Below, piece by piece: positions 35,759 to 44,510 of a DNA stretch of 64,000 nt. The notes below the pieces were generated by a model that saw nothing but the letters and a program-made list of their open reading frames with translations, did not search any database and was not told where the DNA came from. Source of the stretch: Deltaproteobacteria bacterium (GTDB taxonomy: Bacteria; SAR324; JACQKK01); contig JAOUEW010000002.1 of the NCBI GenBank assembly GCA_029858505.1, forward strand, positions 292,851 through 356,850, read 5' to 3'. The first letter of the stretch is position 1. Each line of letters begins with the position of its first letter. The translations under genes and the position numbers were made by a program.

Positions 35759-36538
35759 ATGACTCAGACATCCATGCTGTCCACCGACACGGTCTCTCAT
35801 TCGAATACCCCTTCCGCTCAGGCTGGGATGCCGCCGGGGGTGCCGGTGTTTCAGTTGGAGCGGGTGGTGAAGAAATTTGGCCATCAGGCGGCCCTGCGGG
35901 GGGTTTCTCTGGCGGTGCGGCCGGGGGAGTTTGTGTTGGTGCTGGGCAACAACGGGGCGGGCAAGAGCACCCTGTTTAAATTGCTGTCTACCCTGATGCG
36001 CCCCACCACCGGGCAAATTTTTTGGGGGGGCCTGCCCCTGCACCAGGCCGCCAGCGCGGCCCGCCGAGAGTTGGGGGTGATTTCCCACGACAGCCGTTTG
36101 TATGGGGACCTGACGGCGGAGGAAAACCTGCGGGTGTTTGGCACCCTGTATGGGGTGGACCGGCTGACCCAGCGGATTGGAGAGGCCCTGGAACAGGTGG
36201 GTCTTTCTCACGTGGCCGGGTTCGCGGCCGGGGGGTTCTCCAGTGGGATGACCAAGCGGCTGGCCATTGCCCGGCTGCTGTTGTACCGTCCCCGGGTGTT
36301 GCTGCTGGATGAACCCCATTCTGGGCTGGACTTAAACTCCATCCGCCTGCTAGACGACTACCTGGCCCGCTTCAAGCAAGAAGGCGGCACCACCCTGTTG
36401 ATTACCCACCAGTTCACCAAGGGGGTGAACTTGGCGGAGCGGGTGGTGATTCTGCGAGACGGCCGGGTGGCCCATGACGCGGAGGAACGGGGTCCCTCCC
36501 CGGCCCGGTTGGCGGACCTGCTGCTAACCCACGGATAA
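35759..36538 (+). CDS. ccmA: Heme-exporter type ABC ATPase CcmA
   Basis: A 259-residue ABC ATPase with Walker A GNNGAGKST, the signature region SSGMTKRLAIAR (a degenerate LSGGQ typical of CcmA) and Walker B RVLLLDEPHSGLD. Usual CcmA is about 200 residues; the extra N-terminal 35 residues are polar. CcmA hydrolyses ATP to release holo-CcmE from the CcmC complex together with CcmB. It is followed by a 418-base gap, not by ccmB. ATG 35759 has AGG seven bases before it; ATG 35720 is an alternative. Confidence 0.85.
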   Translation: MTQTSMLSTDTVSHSNTPSAQAGMPPGVPVFQLERVVKKFGHQAALRGVSLAVRPGEFVLVLGNNGAGKSTLFKLLSTLMRPTTGQIFWGGLPLHQAASAARRELGVISHDSRLYGDLTAEENLRVFGTLYGVDRLTQRIGEALEQVGLSHVAGFAAGGFSSGMTKRLAIARLLLYRPRVLLLDEPHSGLDLNSIRLLDDYLARFKQEGGTTLLITHQFTKGVNLAERVVILRDGRVAHDAEERGPSPARLADLLLTHG

Positions 36539-36605
36539 TCAAGCAACTGGGGGGCGGAGAAAAAAGGGAGGGGGTAAAAATACGAGTGAACCTAGTCTGA
36601 ATCCT

Positions 36606-36664
36606 CTGCATCACCCGGGATTTTGCCGTGAAAGGGGGGAATGGGGGCGAAGCCCCCAATTAAA
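36606..36664. repeat. Left-half copy of the 28.6-kb palindromic element
   Basis: CTGCATCACC followed by a purine-rich run and the GGGGGCGAAGCCCCC hairpin (36643-36657) and AATTAAAA. It aligns with 28651-28710, differing at scattered positions. The right inverted repeat is not found. Confidence 0.75.
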
Positions 36665-36690
36665 AGTTATGCCGAGGTCACAGTCTGATT

Positions 36691-36717
36691 AAAAAAAATA
36701 GAAAAAACATAAAAAAA
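36691..36717. promoter_or_regulatory. Phased A-tracts (predicted curved DNA) upstream of ccmC
   Basis: A-tracts at 36691-36698, 36702-36707 and 36711-36717, centred about ten bases apart (near the helical repeat), so intrinsic bending is expected. It lies about 240 bases before ccmC. Confidence 0.5.
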
Positions 36718-36956
36718 CATAAAGCGCGAATAAGAACAAAGAATAAAATAACAAAAGAGAAAAAAATTGAACCTCCCCAGGGCTGCTGTTCTCTTGTAGG
36801 TTAGCTTGGCGGTGTTTGTGAGTGAGTTTGTGATTTAGCGGGCTTTGGGATGGGCGCAAAACCGGCGGGGCAGGTTTCTTTGACTTGTGCCGGGGCTTTC
36901 CATGGCCTATTCTGGATGGGAAAGTTTGTTGATATTCACCTGCGAGAGACACGCGA

Positions 36957-37643
36957 ATGAAATGGCTGGGATGGAGTTCCCTGGCGGCCATGGCCGGGGT
37001 AGGGGTGTGGGTGTTTGGATTCACCCCCGAAGATACGAACATGGGGTTTGTGCAAAAAATTTTCTACATTCACATCCCTTCGGTGGTGGCGGCCTACTTG
37101 GCGGCCTTTCTGGTGGCCCTGGGCAGCCTGGGGTATTTGTGGAAGCGTGAGGCCCCCTACGACCGGCTGGCCCGCTCCTCTGGTGAACTGGCCACCCTGT
37201 TCTTTGGAATGGTGCTGGCCACCGGGGCCATTTGGGGCCGCCCCACCTGGGGCACCTATTGGACCTGGGACCCCCGTTTAACCTCGGCCCTGATGGCCTT
37301 TTTGCTATACGCCGGATATGGCCTGCTGAGGGCCTTTGCCCCTCCTGGAGAAAAGCAGGCCCGGCTGGCGGCGGTGCTGGGGCTGGTGGCCTTTCTCGAC
37401 ATCCCCCTTATCCATTTGTCGGTGCAATGGTGGCGCACCCTGCACCAGCCCACCACGTTCTTCAAGGTGGACCAGCAGGGCCGTCCCACCCCGGCGGCCG
37501 ATCCTGAAATTTACCTTCCTTTGTTTGGCGCCATCGGCGCAGCCCTGCTGTTGTTCGCCTTTTTGCTGGTGTTTCGCATGAAGATTCAGGCCCGGGAAGA
37601 AGACCTGGCCGAACGGCTGGCGGGCCACGAAACCCTTTCCTAA
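36957..37643 (+). CDS. ccmC: Heme lyase/exporter subunit CcmC
   Basis: A 228-residue membrane protein of the heme-handling family. The tryptophan-rich WWD motif reads WGTYWTWDPRLTS, and histidines in YIHIPS and near the C-terminal half (IHLSVQWWRTLH) match the two heme axial ligands. Six helices are predicted. CcmC loads heme onto CcmE. It is followed by ccmE with 11 bases between them; no ccmD fits in that gap. Confidence 0.95.
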   Translation: MKWLGWSSLAAMAGVGVWVFGFTPEDTNMGFVQKIFYIHIPSVVAAYLAAFLVALGSLGYLWKREAPYDRLARSSGELATLFFGMVLATGAIWGRPTWGTYWTWDPRLTSALMAFLLYAGYGLLRAFAPPGEKQARLAAVLGLVAFLDIPLIHLSVQWWRTLHQPTTFFKVDQQGRPTPAADPEIYLPLFGAIGAALLLFAFLLVFRMKIQAREEDLAERLAGHETLS

Positions 37644-37654
37644 AGACATCCATC

Positions 37655-38089
37655 ATGAGTCGTCAAATTCAATATCTCATCGCGGCCCTGGCGGTCGTGG
37701 CCATTTTGGGCGGCGTGGTGTACATGGGCACCCGCACCACGGTCTACTTCCGCACGCCTTCCGAAATTTTGGCCGAACCAGAAGCCTTCCGCCACAAGCC
37801 CATCCGGGTGGGGGCGCTGGTGGAAAAAGGCTCGGCCCACTGGGACGCCCAAAAAGTGCGGCTGACCTTTCGGGTGACCGAAGACATGGAGCATTTTATT
37901 CCGGTGGTGTTTGATGGCGTGAAGCCCGATATGTTCAAAGACGGCCAGGGGGTGGTGGTGGAAGGCCGCCTGGGAGACGACGGCGTGCTGGTGGCCAGCC
38001 AAGTGCTGGTGAAACACAGCGAAGAATACCGGGCGGAAAAATCCTCCAAAAGCAAGGGCCGCTCTGCCATGGAAACCCTGGGGCAGTAA
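37655..38089 (+). CDS. ccmE: Heme chaperone CcmE
   Basis: A 144-residue periplasmic, N-terminally anchored heme chaperone. A membrane helix (about 5-25) leads into the OB-fold. His121 and Tyr125 in VKHSEEY are the covalent and axial heme ligands. Length is normal. It belongs to the ccmC-ccmE unit. Confidence 0.95.
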   Translation: MSRQIQYLIAALAVVAILGGVVYMGTRTTVYFRTPSEILAEPEAFRHKPIRVGALVEKGSAHWDAQKVRLTFRVTEDMEHFIPVVFDGVKPDMFKDGQGVVVEGRLGDDGVLVASQVLVKHSEEYRAEKSSKSKGRSAMETLGQ

Positions 38090-38373
38090 GGGCGTTTCCG
38101 CAGAACCGTTTGCCGTTGGTGATCATCCTTATCATTGCTCATACATCCAGGCAGGGAGTGGATGCTGTTCAATCATCTATAAATGGTTCAGTCAATCGGC
38201 ATTGAAATACGCGTAAAAAAGACGATGATGGGCCGGCTTAGGCATAATGGGTTAGAAATTAAGATTGGAAAAAAGTTGAGATACACAAACAGACAAACAG
38301 CATAGATAAACACCATAGATAAACAGAATAGAAAAAAAATTCTCCTGCCATTTCCTCTCTATACACGGGTGCC
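38090..38373. other. 284-base AT-rich gap between ccmE and ccmF
   Basis: AT-rich throughout, especially 38170-38345, with many A and T runs and short direct repeats (38301-38325). No gene is supported. It is a likely site of an internal ccmF promoter, but I could not define hexamers with confidence. Confidence 0.6.
38301..38325. repeat. Two direct copies of a 12-13-bp unit
   Basis: CATAGATAAACA occurs at 38301-38312 and 38314-38325, separated by one base, within the AT-rich gap upstream of ccmF. Confidence 0.85.
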
Positions 38374-40341
38374 ATGATCAATACTTTGGGATACGCCGCC
38401 ATGACCGCCGCCTTGGCCGCGGTGATGGTGGGCATGGGAACCGCTTGGCTGTCGGTGCGGCGGAACGATTGGAACTTGGCCCGCACCACTCGGGCGGCGG
38501 CGGGGGTGCAGTTTGTCATGGTGCTGGTGGCAAGCTTGGTGCTGGAGCGGGCTTTCTTGGCCAACGATTTTTCCGTTCGGTTTGTGTACGAGACATCCTC
38601 CACCGATCTTCCCCTGCTGTATAAAATCACGGCGTTTTGGGGGGGCATGGACGGCTCGCTGCTGTTTTGGGAACTGGTGTTGTCGGCCTATACCCTGTTT
38701 ATCGTGTTTCGCCACCCCGCCAATAGCCGGGAGACCCTCCCCTACGTGTTGTTTACCCTGGGGCTGATTCATCTGTTTCTGCTGGGGCTCTTGGTCAGCT
38801 ATTCCAACCCCTTGAAGCCCATGCTGCCCGTGCCGATGGAAGGGCGCGGCTTAAACCCCCTGTTGCAGCACCCGGCCATGGCCTTCCATCCTCCGGCGCT
38901 GTACCTGGGGTACATCGGGTTGGCCGTTCCGTTTGCCTACGCCATGTCTTCTTTGGCCATGCGCCGGTTGGACAACGACTGGGTTACCACCACCCGCCGC
39001 TGGACCCTGACCTCTTGGTATTTCTTGTCGGTGGGGCAGATGCTGGGGGGCGAATGGGCTTACGAAGAATTGGGCTGGGGGGGCTTCTGGGCCTGGGACC
39101 CGGTGGAAAACGCCGCCTTCATGCCCTGGACCATGGCCACCGCCTTTTTGCACTCCATCATGATCCAAGAAAAGCGGAACATGATGAAAGTGTGGAACAT
39201 GGTGCTCATCATCATGGCTTTCGCCCTGTCCATCCTGGGCACCTTCATCGTCCGCTCTGGGGTAATTAACTCGGTTCATGCCTTTGCCCAATCCGAGGTG
39301 GGGCCGTGGTTTCTGGTGTTCCTGGCGGTGATGATGACCGGTGCCTTCCTGCTGATGTTCAACCGCATCCAGTTGCTGTCTAGCCGCCACACCGCCGAGC
39401 ATTTGCTGAGCAAAGAAAGCACCTTTCTGTTGAACAATCTGTTGTTCGTGGGCATTGGCTTCTCGGTGTTTTTGGGAACGGTGTTCCCCTTACTGGCCGA
39501 GGCGGTGCGGGGCACCAAGTTGTCCATCCAGGCGCCGTTCTTCAACACCCTGGTTACCCCCATGGGGGTGTTGTTGCTGCTGCTGGTGGGCGTTTGCACC
39601 CTCATCGCCTGGCGGATGTCGAGCTGGGAATCCATGGTGAAAAATTTCCGCTGGCCCACCCTGGCCGGGGTGGCGGTGCTGGTTTTGCTGCTGGCGCTGG
39701 GCATGCGTAAGGGATGGGGGCTGGCCATCTTTGCTTCCGCGGCCTTTACCACCGCGGCCCTGGGGATGGATTACGCCCGGGCGGTTCGTGTGAGGAAAAG
39801 CCAGCAGGGCATGGGTTGGGGGCAGGCGGCAATCACCACCATTGGCCGCAACCGCCAACGCTACGGCGGGATGATTGTTCACCTGGCGGTGGTGCTGATG
39901 TTCATCGGATTCGCCGGGAAAATGTTCTCCACCGATACCGCCATAAGCATGGCCCAGGGAGAATCGACTCAGGTGGGTGCTTACAAACTGCACTTTAAAG
40001 AATTGGCCGAACGCCAGGAACGAAACGTGAACCTGCAAGGGGCCGTGGTGGAAGTCTATAAAAACGACCGGCTGGTGGAGGTGATGTTTCCGGCCAAGAG
40101 TTTCTACCCCGGCCGACCGGAACCTTTGACCGAGGTGGCCATTTACCGCAATTTGTGGGAAGACCTATACTTGGTGCTGTCTGGGGTGAACGAAAACGGT
40201 TCGGTGACCCTGAAAATCATGATCAATCCGTTGATTATGGGAGCCTGGATGGGCTTGCCCTTGTTTACCCTGGGGTTTCTGGTGGCGGTGAGTTACCGGC
40301 CCAAAACCCTGGGGGCGGGCGGTAAGGAGAAAACGTCATGA
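38374..40341 (+). CDS. ccmF: Cytochrome c heme lyase subunit CcmF
   Basis: A 655-residue, multi-helix membrane protein. The WWD region GWGGFWAWDPVENAAFMPW and several conserved histidines in HPPALYLGY and nearby loops fit CcmF, which ligates heme to apocytochrome c with CcmH. It overlaps ccmG by four bases (ATGA), so it leads a ccmF-ccmG-ccmH-short ccmI unit. Confidence 0.97.
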   Translation: MINTLGYAAMTAALAAVMVGMGTAWLSVRRNDWNLARTTRAAAGVQFVMVLVASLVLERAFLANDFSVRFVYETSSTDLPLLYKITAFWGGMDGSLLFWELVLSAYTLFIVFRHPANSRETLPYVLFTLGLIHLFLLGLLVSYSNPLKPMLPVPMEGRGLNPLLQHPAMAFHPPALYLGYIGLAVPFAYAMSSLAMRRLDNDWVTTTRRWTLTSWYFLSVGQMLGGEWAYEELGWGGFWAWDPVENAAFMPWTMATAFLHSIMIQEKRNMMKVWNMVLIIMAFALSILGTFIVRSGVINSVHAFAQSEVGPWFLVFLAVMMTGAFLLMFNRIQLLSSRHTAEHLLSKESTFLLNNLLFVGIGFSVFLGTVFPLLAEAVRGTKLSIQAPFFNTLVTPMGVLLLLLVGVCTLIAWRMSSWESMVKNFRWPTLAGVAVLVLLLALGMRKGWGLAIFASAAFTTAALGMDYARAVRVRKSQQGMGWGQAAITTIGRNRQRYGGMIVHLAVVLMFIGFAGKMFSTDTAISMAQGESTQVGAYKLHFKELAERQERNVNLQGAVVEVYKNDRLVEVMFPAKSFYPGRPEPLTEVAIYRNLWEDLYLVLSGVNENGSVTLKIMINPLIMGAWMGLPLFTLGFLVAVSYRPKTLGAGGKEKTS

Positions 40342-40874
40342 TGAAATCTTGGAAACTATGGGTGGTGTTGGGGCTGATCGCCGGGATGGTGGGGCTGTTT
40401 GCCTTTGGGTTTACCACCGACCCCTACAAGGTGCAATCGCCCCTGCTGGGCAAGCCCGCCCCGGATTTCACGGTGAAAACGCTAGACGGCCAGACCATTC
40501 AGCTCAGTGCTCTGCGGGGGAAAGTGGTGGTTCTCAACTTTTGGGGTTCGTGGTGTGCCGCCTGCCGAGAGGAAGCCCGCCTGCTGCAAGAAACCCATGT
40601 GCGCTACGAGCAGAAAGCGAAAACCGCCATGGTGTTGGGCATTGCCATGAACGACACCCCGGAACAGGCGCGTAAGTTTGCCGAGATCTTTGGGAAAACG
40701 TTTTCTCTGGCCCTAGACAACAAAACGGGAGACGTGGCCTTTCAGTATGGGGTGTACGGGGCGCCGGAAACGTTTTTTATCGATCGGCAAGGGATGATTC
40801 GCCACAAGGTCATCGGCGCCATGACGGCGGAGGAAGTGGCAAAACAGATGGAACAGTTGACCGGGGAGAATTAA
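40338..40874 (+). CDS. ccmG: Periplasmic thioredoxin-like CcmG/DsbE
   Basis: A 178-residue anchored thioredoxin fold protein. Residues 6-24 are a membrane helix; the active site WCAAC (Cys73, Cys76) lies in NFWGSWCAACREE, with Gly-Tyr-Gly-x-Pro near the end (VYGAPETFFID) for the cis-Pro loop. It reduces the heme-binding Cys pair of apocytochrome c. The four-base overlap with ccmF suggests translational coupling. Confidence 0.95.
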   Translation: MMKSWKLWVVLGLIAGMVGLFAFGFTTDPYKVQSPLLGKPAPDFTVKTLDGQTIQLSALRGKVVVLNFWGSWCAACREEARLLQETHVRYEQKAKTAMVLGIAMNDTPEQARKFAEIFGKTFSLALDNKTGDVAFQYGVYGAPETFFIDRQGMIRHKVIGAMTAEEVAKQMEQLTGEN

Positions 40875-40877
40875 ACC

Positions 40878-41414
40878 ATGACCAAAATGGGCCAAACACA
40901 AAACAGGTCGGTAAGGTTTCCCCGGAATGTTCTGGGGGCACTGGTGGGCATTGGCCTGGTGCTGATGGCTTTGCCCCTGGCGGCCCAGGCCCAGGGGGTC
41001 ATTCCATCGGTAGACGAAGCGCGGGTGATGCGGCTGGCCGACCAACTGCGCTGCCCCATTTGCCAGGGGCAGTCGGTGAAGGAATCCGATGTGTTTTTGT
41101 CGAAGCAAATGCGCGATCAAATCCGGATATTGATTGCCCAGGGAAAGACCGACCAGGAAGTGTTGGACGACTTTGAGGCCCGCTACGGCGAGTTCATTCT
41201 GCGCTCTCCCAAACCCACGGGCATGGGGCTGTTGGCCTGGATTCTGCCCGTGGCGGCGTTGGTTGGCGGGGTGGTGTGGCTGGGGCTGGTGTTGATGAGG
41301 GCCCAGCGGCGTTCCCGGCTGGAAAGCCCAGACGCCGGGGGAGGTGAAACCCCCGACCCCCAAACCGAGGCCCGCATTGCCCGGGACTTGAAACGTTTTG
41401 AGGAGGGCTTATGA
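40878..41414 (+). CDS. ccmH: Cytochrome c assembly protein CcmH
   Basis: A 178-residue protein with a signal peptide (MALPLAAQAQG region), the LRCPICQ motif (Cys59, Cys62), an anchoring helix (about 115-136) and a charged C-terminal tail. It keeps the apocytochrome reduced and works with CcmF. It overlaps the next gene by four bases (ATGA). Confidence 0.95.
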   Translation: MTKMGQTQNRSVRFPRNVLGALVGIGLVLMALPLAAQAQGVIPSVDEARVMRLADQLRCPICQGQSVKESDVFLSKQMRDQIRILIAQGKTDQEVLDDFEARYGEFILRSPKPTGMGLLAWILPVAALVGGVVWLGLVLMRAQRRSRLESPDAGGGETPDPQTEARIARDLKRFEEGL

Positions 41415-41683
41415 CGCTCATGTGGCTGGTGTCTCTGATCTTGTTTTTGCTGGCTGGAACGGTGATGGCTTGGCCCTTGTTCCACCCCGCGGCCAAGCCT
41501 TTTCTGGACCATCCGGAAGGGTGGGACGGATTCAACGAACAAGACGCTCTGCTGGAAGCCATGAGTGAACTGGACCTGGACCGGGCCACCGGAAAAATTT
41601 CCGAAGAGGCCTATCAGGCTCGCAAACGGGCCTATCACTTTGCCTACCAACGGTTCACGGGAAAACCCACCGGCGGCCGCTAA
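41411..41683 (+). CDS. Short CcmI-like cytochrome c assembly protein
   Basis: A 90-residue protein with one helix (about 5-22) followed by a hydrophilic segment containing the CcmI-like pattern DALLEAMSELDLDRATGKISEEAYQ. Standard CcmI (CycH) has, in addition, a long TPR domain that binds apocytochromes; none is present here. So this is a minimal CcmI N-terminal part. It overlaps ccmH by four bases. The lack of a TPR domain may mean that another protein recruits apocytochromes. Confidence 0.7.
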   Translation: MTLMWLVSLILFLLAGTVMAWPLFHPAAKPFLDHPEGWDGFNEQDALLEAMSELDLDRATGKISEEAYQARKRAYHFAYQRFTGKPTGGR

Positions 41684-41692
41684 ACGGTTTCT

Positions 41693-42802
41693 ATGGCCCT
41701 GTATCCCCTCATTCGTCCGTTGTTGTTCTCTTTAGAGGCTGAGCAAGCCCACCGGCTGGTGTTTGCCCTGGCCCGGGCCGGGGGGTTCATCCCCGGCTTC
41801 CACAGGGCCCAAGCCGCGTTTCTGCGCTACGATTCTCCCCGGCTGCGCACCCGGGTGTGGGGCTCGGACCTGACCAACCCCATTGGGGTGGCGGCCGGGT
41901 TCGACAAAGACGGCCTGATTCTGCCCGCCTTGTTTGGGTTGGGCGCTGGCTTTGTGGAGGTGGGCACGGTAACCCCCCGCCCCCAGCCTGGGAATCCCTC
42001 CCCCCGCATGTTTCGCCTGCCCGAAGACCACGCTCTGATCAACCGCATGGGCTTTAACAACCAGGGGGCCTATGCCCTGGGCCGCCGCCTGGGCAAACGG
42101 CCGCCCCCCGCTGGTTTGCTGGGGATCAACCTGGGGAAAAACCGAGACACCCCCCTCACCGCGGCGGCGGAAGATTACCTGGTGGCCATGCACGCCTTGT
42201 ATGCCCACGCGGGTTACTTGGTGGTGAACATTTCTTCCCCCAATACCCCCGGCCTGCGAAGCCTGCAAGAGAAACACACCTTGTCTCAGTTGATCTCCCT
42301 GCTGAAAGGAGAGCGGGAAAAATTGGCAGAAGTGACCGGACGGCGGGTTCCGCTGCTGGTGAAGCTTTCTCCCGATATGTCTTTGGAAGCGGTGGGAGAC
42401 GTGGTGGAAACAGCCTTGGAATATGGGCTGGATGGCCTGGTGGCCGCCAACACCACCACGTCTAGAGAAGGGCTGACCAGCCCCCATAAAGTTCGGGATG
42501 GCGGATTGAGCGGCAAGCCGTTGCTGCCCCACACCCTGCGGCTGGTGGCCCGTCTGCACCGGTTGGCCCAGGGAAAGCTGGTCATCGTGGGGGTGGGGGG
42601 GGTGTTTTCCGGGGAAGATGCCTACGCCATGATCAAGGCGGGGGCCTCTCTGGTGCAGTTGTATACCGGGTTGATTTACCAGGGGCCGGGGGTGATCCGC
42701 CGCATCAAGCGCGACCTGGACCGAGCCCTGGCCGCCGACGGCTTGGATTCGGTGGAAAAAGCCGTGGGGTTGGAAGCCCACCAAGTGGAGAAACCCGGAT
42801 GA
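41693..42802 (+). CDS. pyrD: Dihydroorotate dehydrogenase (quinone), class 2
   Basis: A 369-residue FMN enzyme of pyrimidine synthesis. The GVAAGFDKDG motif, HALINRMGFNN, and NISSPNTPGLR (catalytic Ser in SPNT) mark class 2, which passes electrons to membrane quinone, linking it to the menaquinone genes here. The phosphate-binding GVGGV and YTGLIY are near the C-terminus. It starts ten bases after the mini-CcmI stop and overlaps hisN-like by four bases. Confidence 0.96.
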   Translation: MALYPLIRPLLFSLEAEQAHRLVFALARAGGFIPGFHRAQAAFLRYDSPRLRTRVWGSDLTNPIGVAAGFDKDGLILPALFGLGAGFVEVGTVTPRPQPGNPSPRMFRLPEDHALINRMGFNNQGAYALGRRLGKRPPPAGLLGINLGKNRDTPLTAAAEDYLVAMHALYAHAGYLVVNISSPNTPGLRSLQEKHTLSQLISLLKGEREKLAEVTGRRVPLLVKLSPDMSLEAVGDVVETALEYGLDGLVAANTTTSREGLTSPHKVRDGGLSGKPLLPHTLRLVARLHRLAQGKLVIVGVGGVFSGEDAYAMIKAGASLVQLYTGLIYQGPGVIRRIKRDLDRALAADGLDSVEKAVGLEAHQVEKPG

Positions 42803-43602
42803 GGCTGGCCAAAGAGGCCGCCCTGGCCCAACGGGCGGCGGTGGAAAGCGGCAAGATGATTCTTCGGTATTTCGGGCCGGGCACCCGCATCGCGGACCCG
42901 GCGGTGGAAGCCAAAGCCGATGACACGCCGGTCACCCGGGCCGACCGGGAAGCCGAGGATTTTATTCGGCGGGAAATTATGCGGGAATTTCCGGGCCACC
43001 AAGTGTTGGGCGAAGAAGCCGGGCTGGGCAAAGACGCCGGAGTGCGCCCGCCGGGGGACACCCGCTTCCAATGGATTGTGGACCCCATTGATGGCACCAA
43101 GTCTTTCGTGATGGGGGTGCCCCTGTTCGGCACACTCATCGCTCTGCTGGACGAGGGGCGCCCCGTGCTGGGGGTAGTGCATCTGCCCGCCCTGGGGCAG
43201 TTGCTGCTGGGCATCGAGGGCCTGCCCACCACCCTGAACGGCCAGGAAGTCCGGGTGTCTCCGGCAGACAAACTGGAAGACGCTACTTTGCTGTTTACCA
43301 GCCCGTCAACTTTGTTTGAGAAGGGCCATGGCGAGGCCTTTCATCGGCTGCGAAAACGGGTGCGGCTGGTGCGCTCGTGGGGAGATTGTTACGGCCATTA
43401 TCTGGTGGCGGCTGGCCGGGCCGAAATCATGATGGATCCCATCTTGAATCTGTGGGACGTGGCACCCCTCAAACCGATTCTGGAGGGGGCGGGGGGCACT
43501 CTCACCACCGTGGAGGGAGAGCCTTCTGGCACGGGCACCAGCGCGCTGTCTACCAATACACGCTTGCACCAAGAAGTGCTGGAGATTCTGCGGGGAGAAT
43601 AA
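42799..43602 (+). CDS. hisN: IMPase-family phosphatase, probable histidinol-phosphatase
   Basis: A 267-residue Mg-dependent phosphatase. Metal-binding motifs are GEEAG (about 72-76) and WIVDPIDGTKSF (about 92-103). The GDCYGHYLVAAGRAEIMMDPILNLWDVAPLKPILEGAGG region, with GDxYG, resembles HisN-type (IMPase-like histidinol-phosphatases) more than general inositol monophosphatases, and CysQ-like enzymes differ there. The assignment is therefore likely rather than certain. The start ATG overlaps the pyrD stop (ATGA). Confidence 0.75.
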   Translation: MRLAKEAALAQRAAVESGKMILRYFGPGTRIADPAVEAKADDTPVTRADREAEDFIRREIMREFPGHQVLGEEAGLGKDAGVRPPGDTRFQWIVDPIDGTKSFVMGVPLFGTLIALLDEGRPVLGVVHLPALGQLLLGIEGLPTTLNGQEVRVSPADKLEDATLLFTSPSTLFEKGHGEAFHRLRKRVRLVRSWGDCYGHYLVAAGRAEIMMDPILNLWDVAPLKPILEGAGGTLTTVEGEPSGTGTSALSTNTRLHQEVLEILRGE

Positions 43603-43868
43603 AAAAAGGGGGCAGGTTCTCCCCGCTGGACAGCACCCCTTCCCATCGTGGAGGGATAATACGGTTTAAGACGAAGGGTGGAGATAGAATTCGTTCGGTG
43701 GGTGAATCCAGAAGGAAGAAACGATTCACTTCCCGGCTTCAAGTGCTTGCCCGTCTCCGACGGGGAGGCGTGCTGTTGAGAGAGGGGGCCATCGGGCAAA
43801 TCATTGGTTTATTATCAACAACAGGGATGATCTGGGACAGCCTTTAAAAAACTTACTTGGCGAGAGAG

Positions 43869-44306
43869 TCACACGGCCAGCAGATCATCCCAGGGAGTGC
43901 TGGGGTCCACCAGCTTTTCCACCGAAATGCCCATCAGCAGCCGTTGAATTTCCCGGTCAACAAACGTAAGGGGAGCCACGATGTTGCAGGATTCGGTAAG
44001 TTTGCAGCGACGGTTGGGGTTTCGCAGGCAGTCTACAAAGGCCAGGTCGCCGTCTACCATGGCAATGAACTCCCCCAGGTGAATTTGACTCAGGTCTCCG
44101 GCCAGCCGATAGCCGCCCTGAGAGCCTTGCTCAGATCGGATGACCCCTTTGGCGTTGAGGGTTCTCATTACGTTGGCGACCGGGTCGAAGGGCGTGCCGA
44201 ACTTTTGGCAAATTTCCCGCACGGTGGTCAATTCAGCGGGGGGCTTGCCCCGCATGTATTTAATGGCCACCAGGCCGTATTCGACTTGACGGTTGATTTT
44301 TAGCAC
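43869..44306 (-). CDS. Rrf2-family regulator with three cysteines
   Basis: A 145-residue Rrf2 protein. The winged helix (about 4-60) reads KINRQVEYGLVAIKYM, typical of the family. Cysteines at 93, 101 and 107 (C-x7-C-x5-C) could ligate an iron-sulfur cluster as in IscR or NsrR, and Cys33 is extra. GTG 44306 is preferred over the longer frame because it begins at the conserved start. It is divergent from the lipoprotein gene at 44511; the two share a 204-base control region. No isc genes are adjacent. Confidence 0.85.
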   Translation of the reverse strand: MLKINRQVEYGLVAIKYMRGKPPAELTTVREICQKFGTPFDPVANVMRTLNAKGVIRSEQGSQGGYRLAGDLSQIHLGEFIAMVDGDLAFVDCLRNPNRRCKLTESCNIVAPLTFVDREIQRLLMGISVEKLVDPSTPWDDLLAV

Positions 44307-44510
44307 GGGCCTGGTTCCATGAAGATGGGAAGACCAAACGCCATCAGGGTTAGTACGGCCAAAGAACAAGGGAAAACAAGCGTGGAATCTATTCCCACAC
44401 AAATAACACGTGCCGCAGATGAAGTAAAAGCCAAGGTTCCGCAATCGCCCCTGGGAAAAGCATTAAGGTGTAGAGCGTTGGATGTATTCCGGCACAGGCG
44501 AGGGAAAATC

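Larger units (their letters stand above)
36539..36956. other. 418-base gap where ccmB is expected
   Basis: The region between ccmA and ccmC holds a left half of the palindromic element (36606-36664), an AT-rich stretch with phased A-tracts (36691-36717) and A-rich DNA to about 36770, then GC-rich sequence to the ccmC start. No reading frame resembling CcmB (about 220 residues with six helices) is present. Confidence 0.75.
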
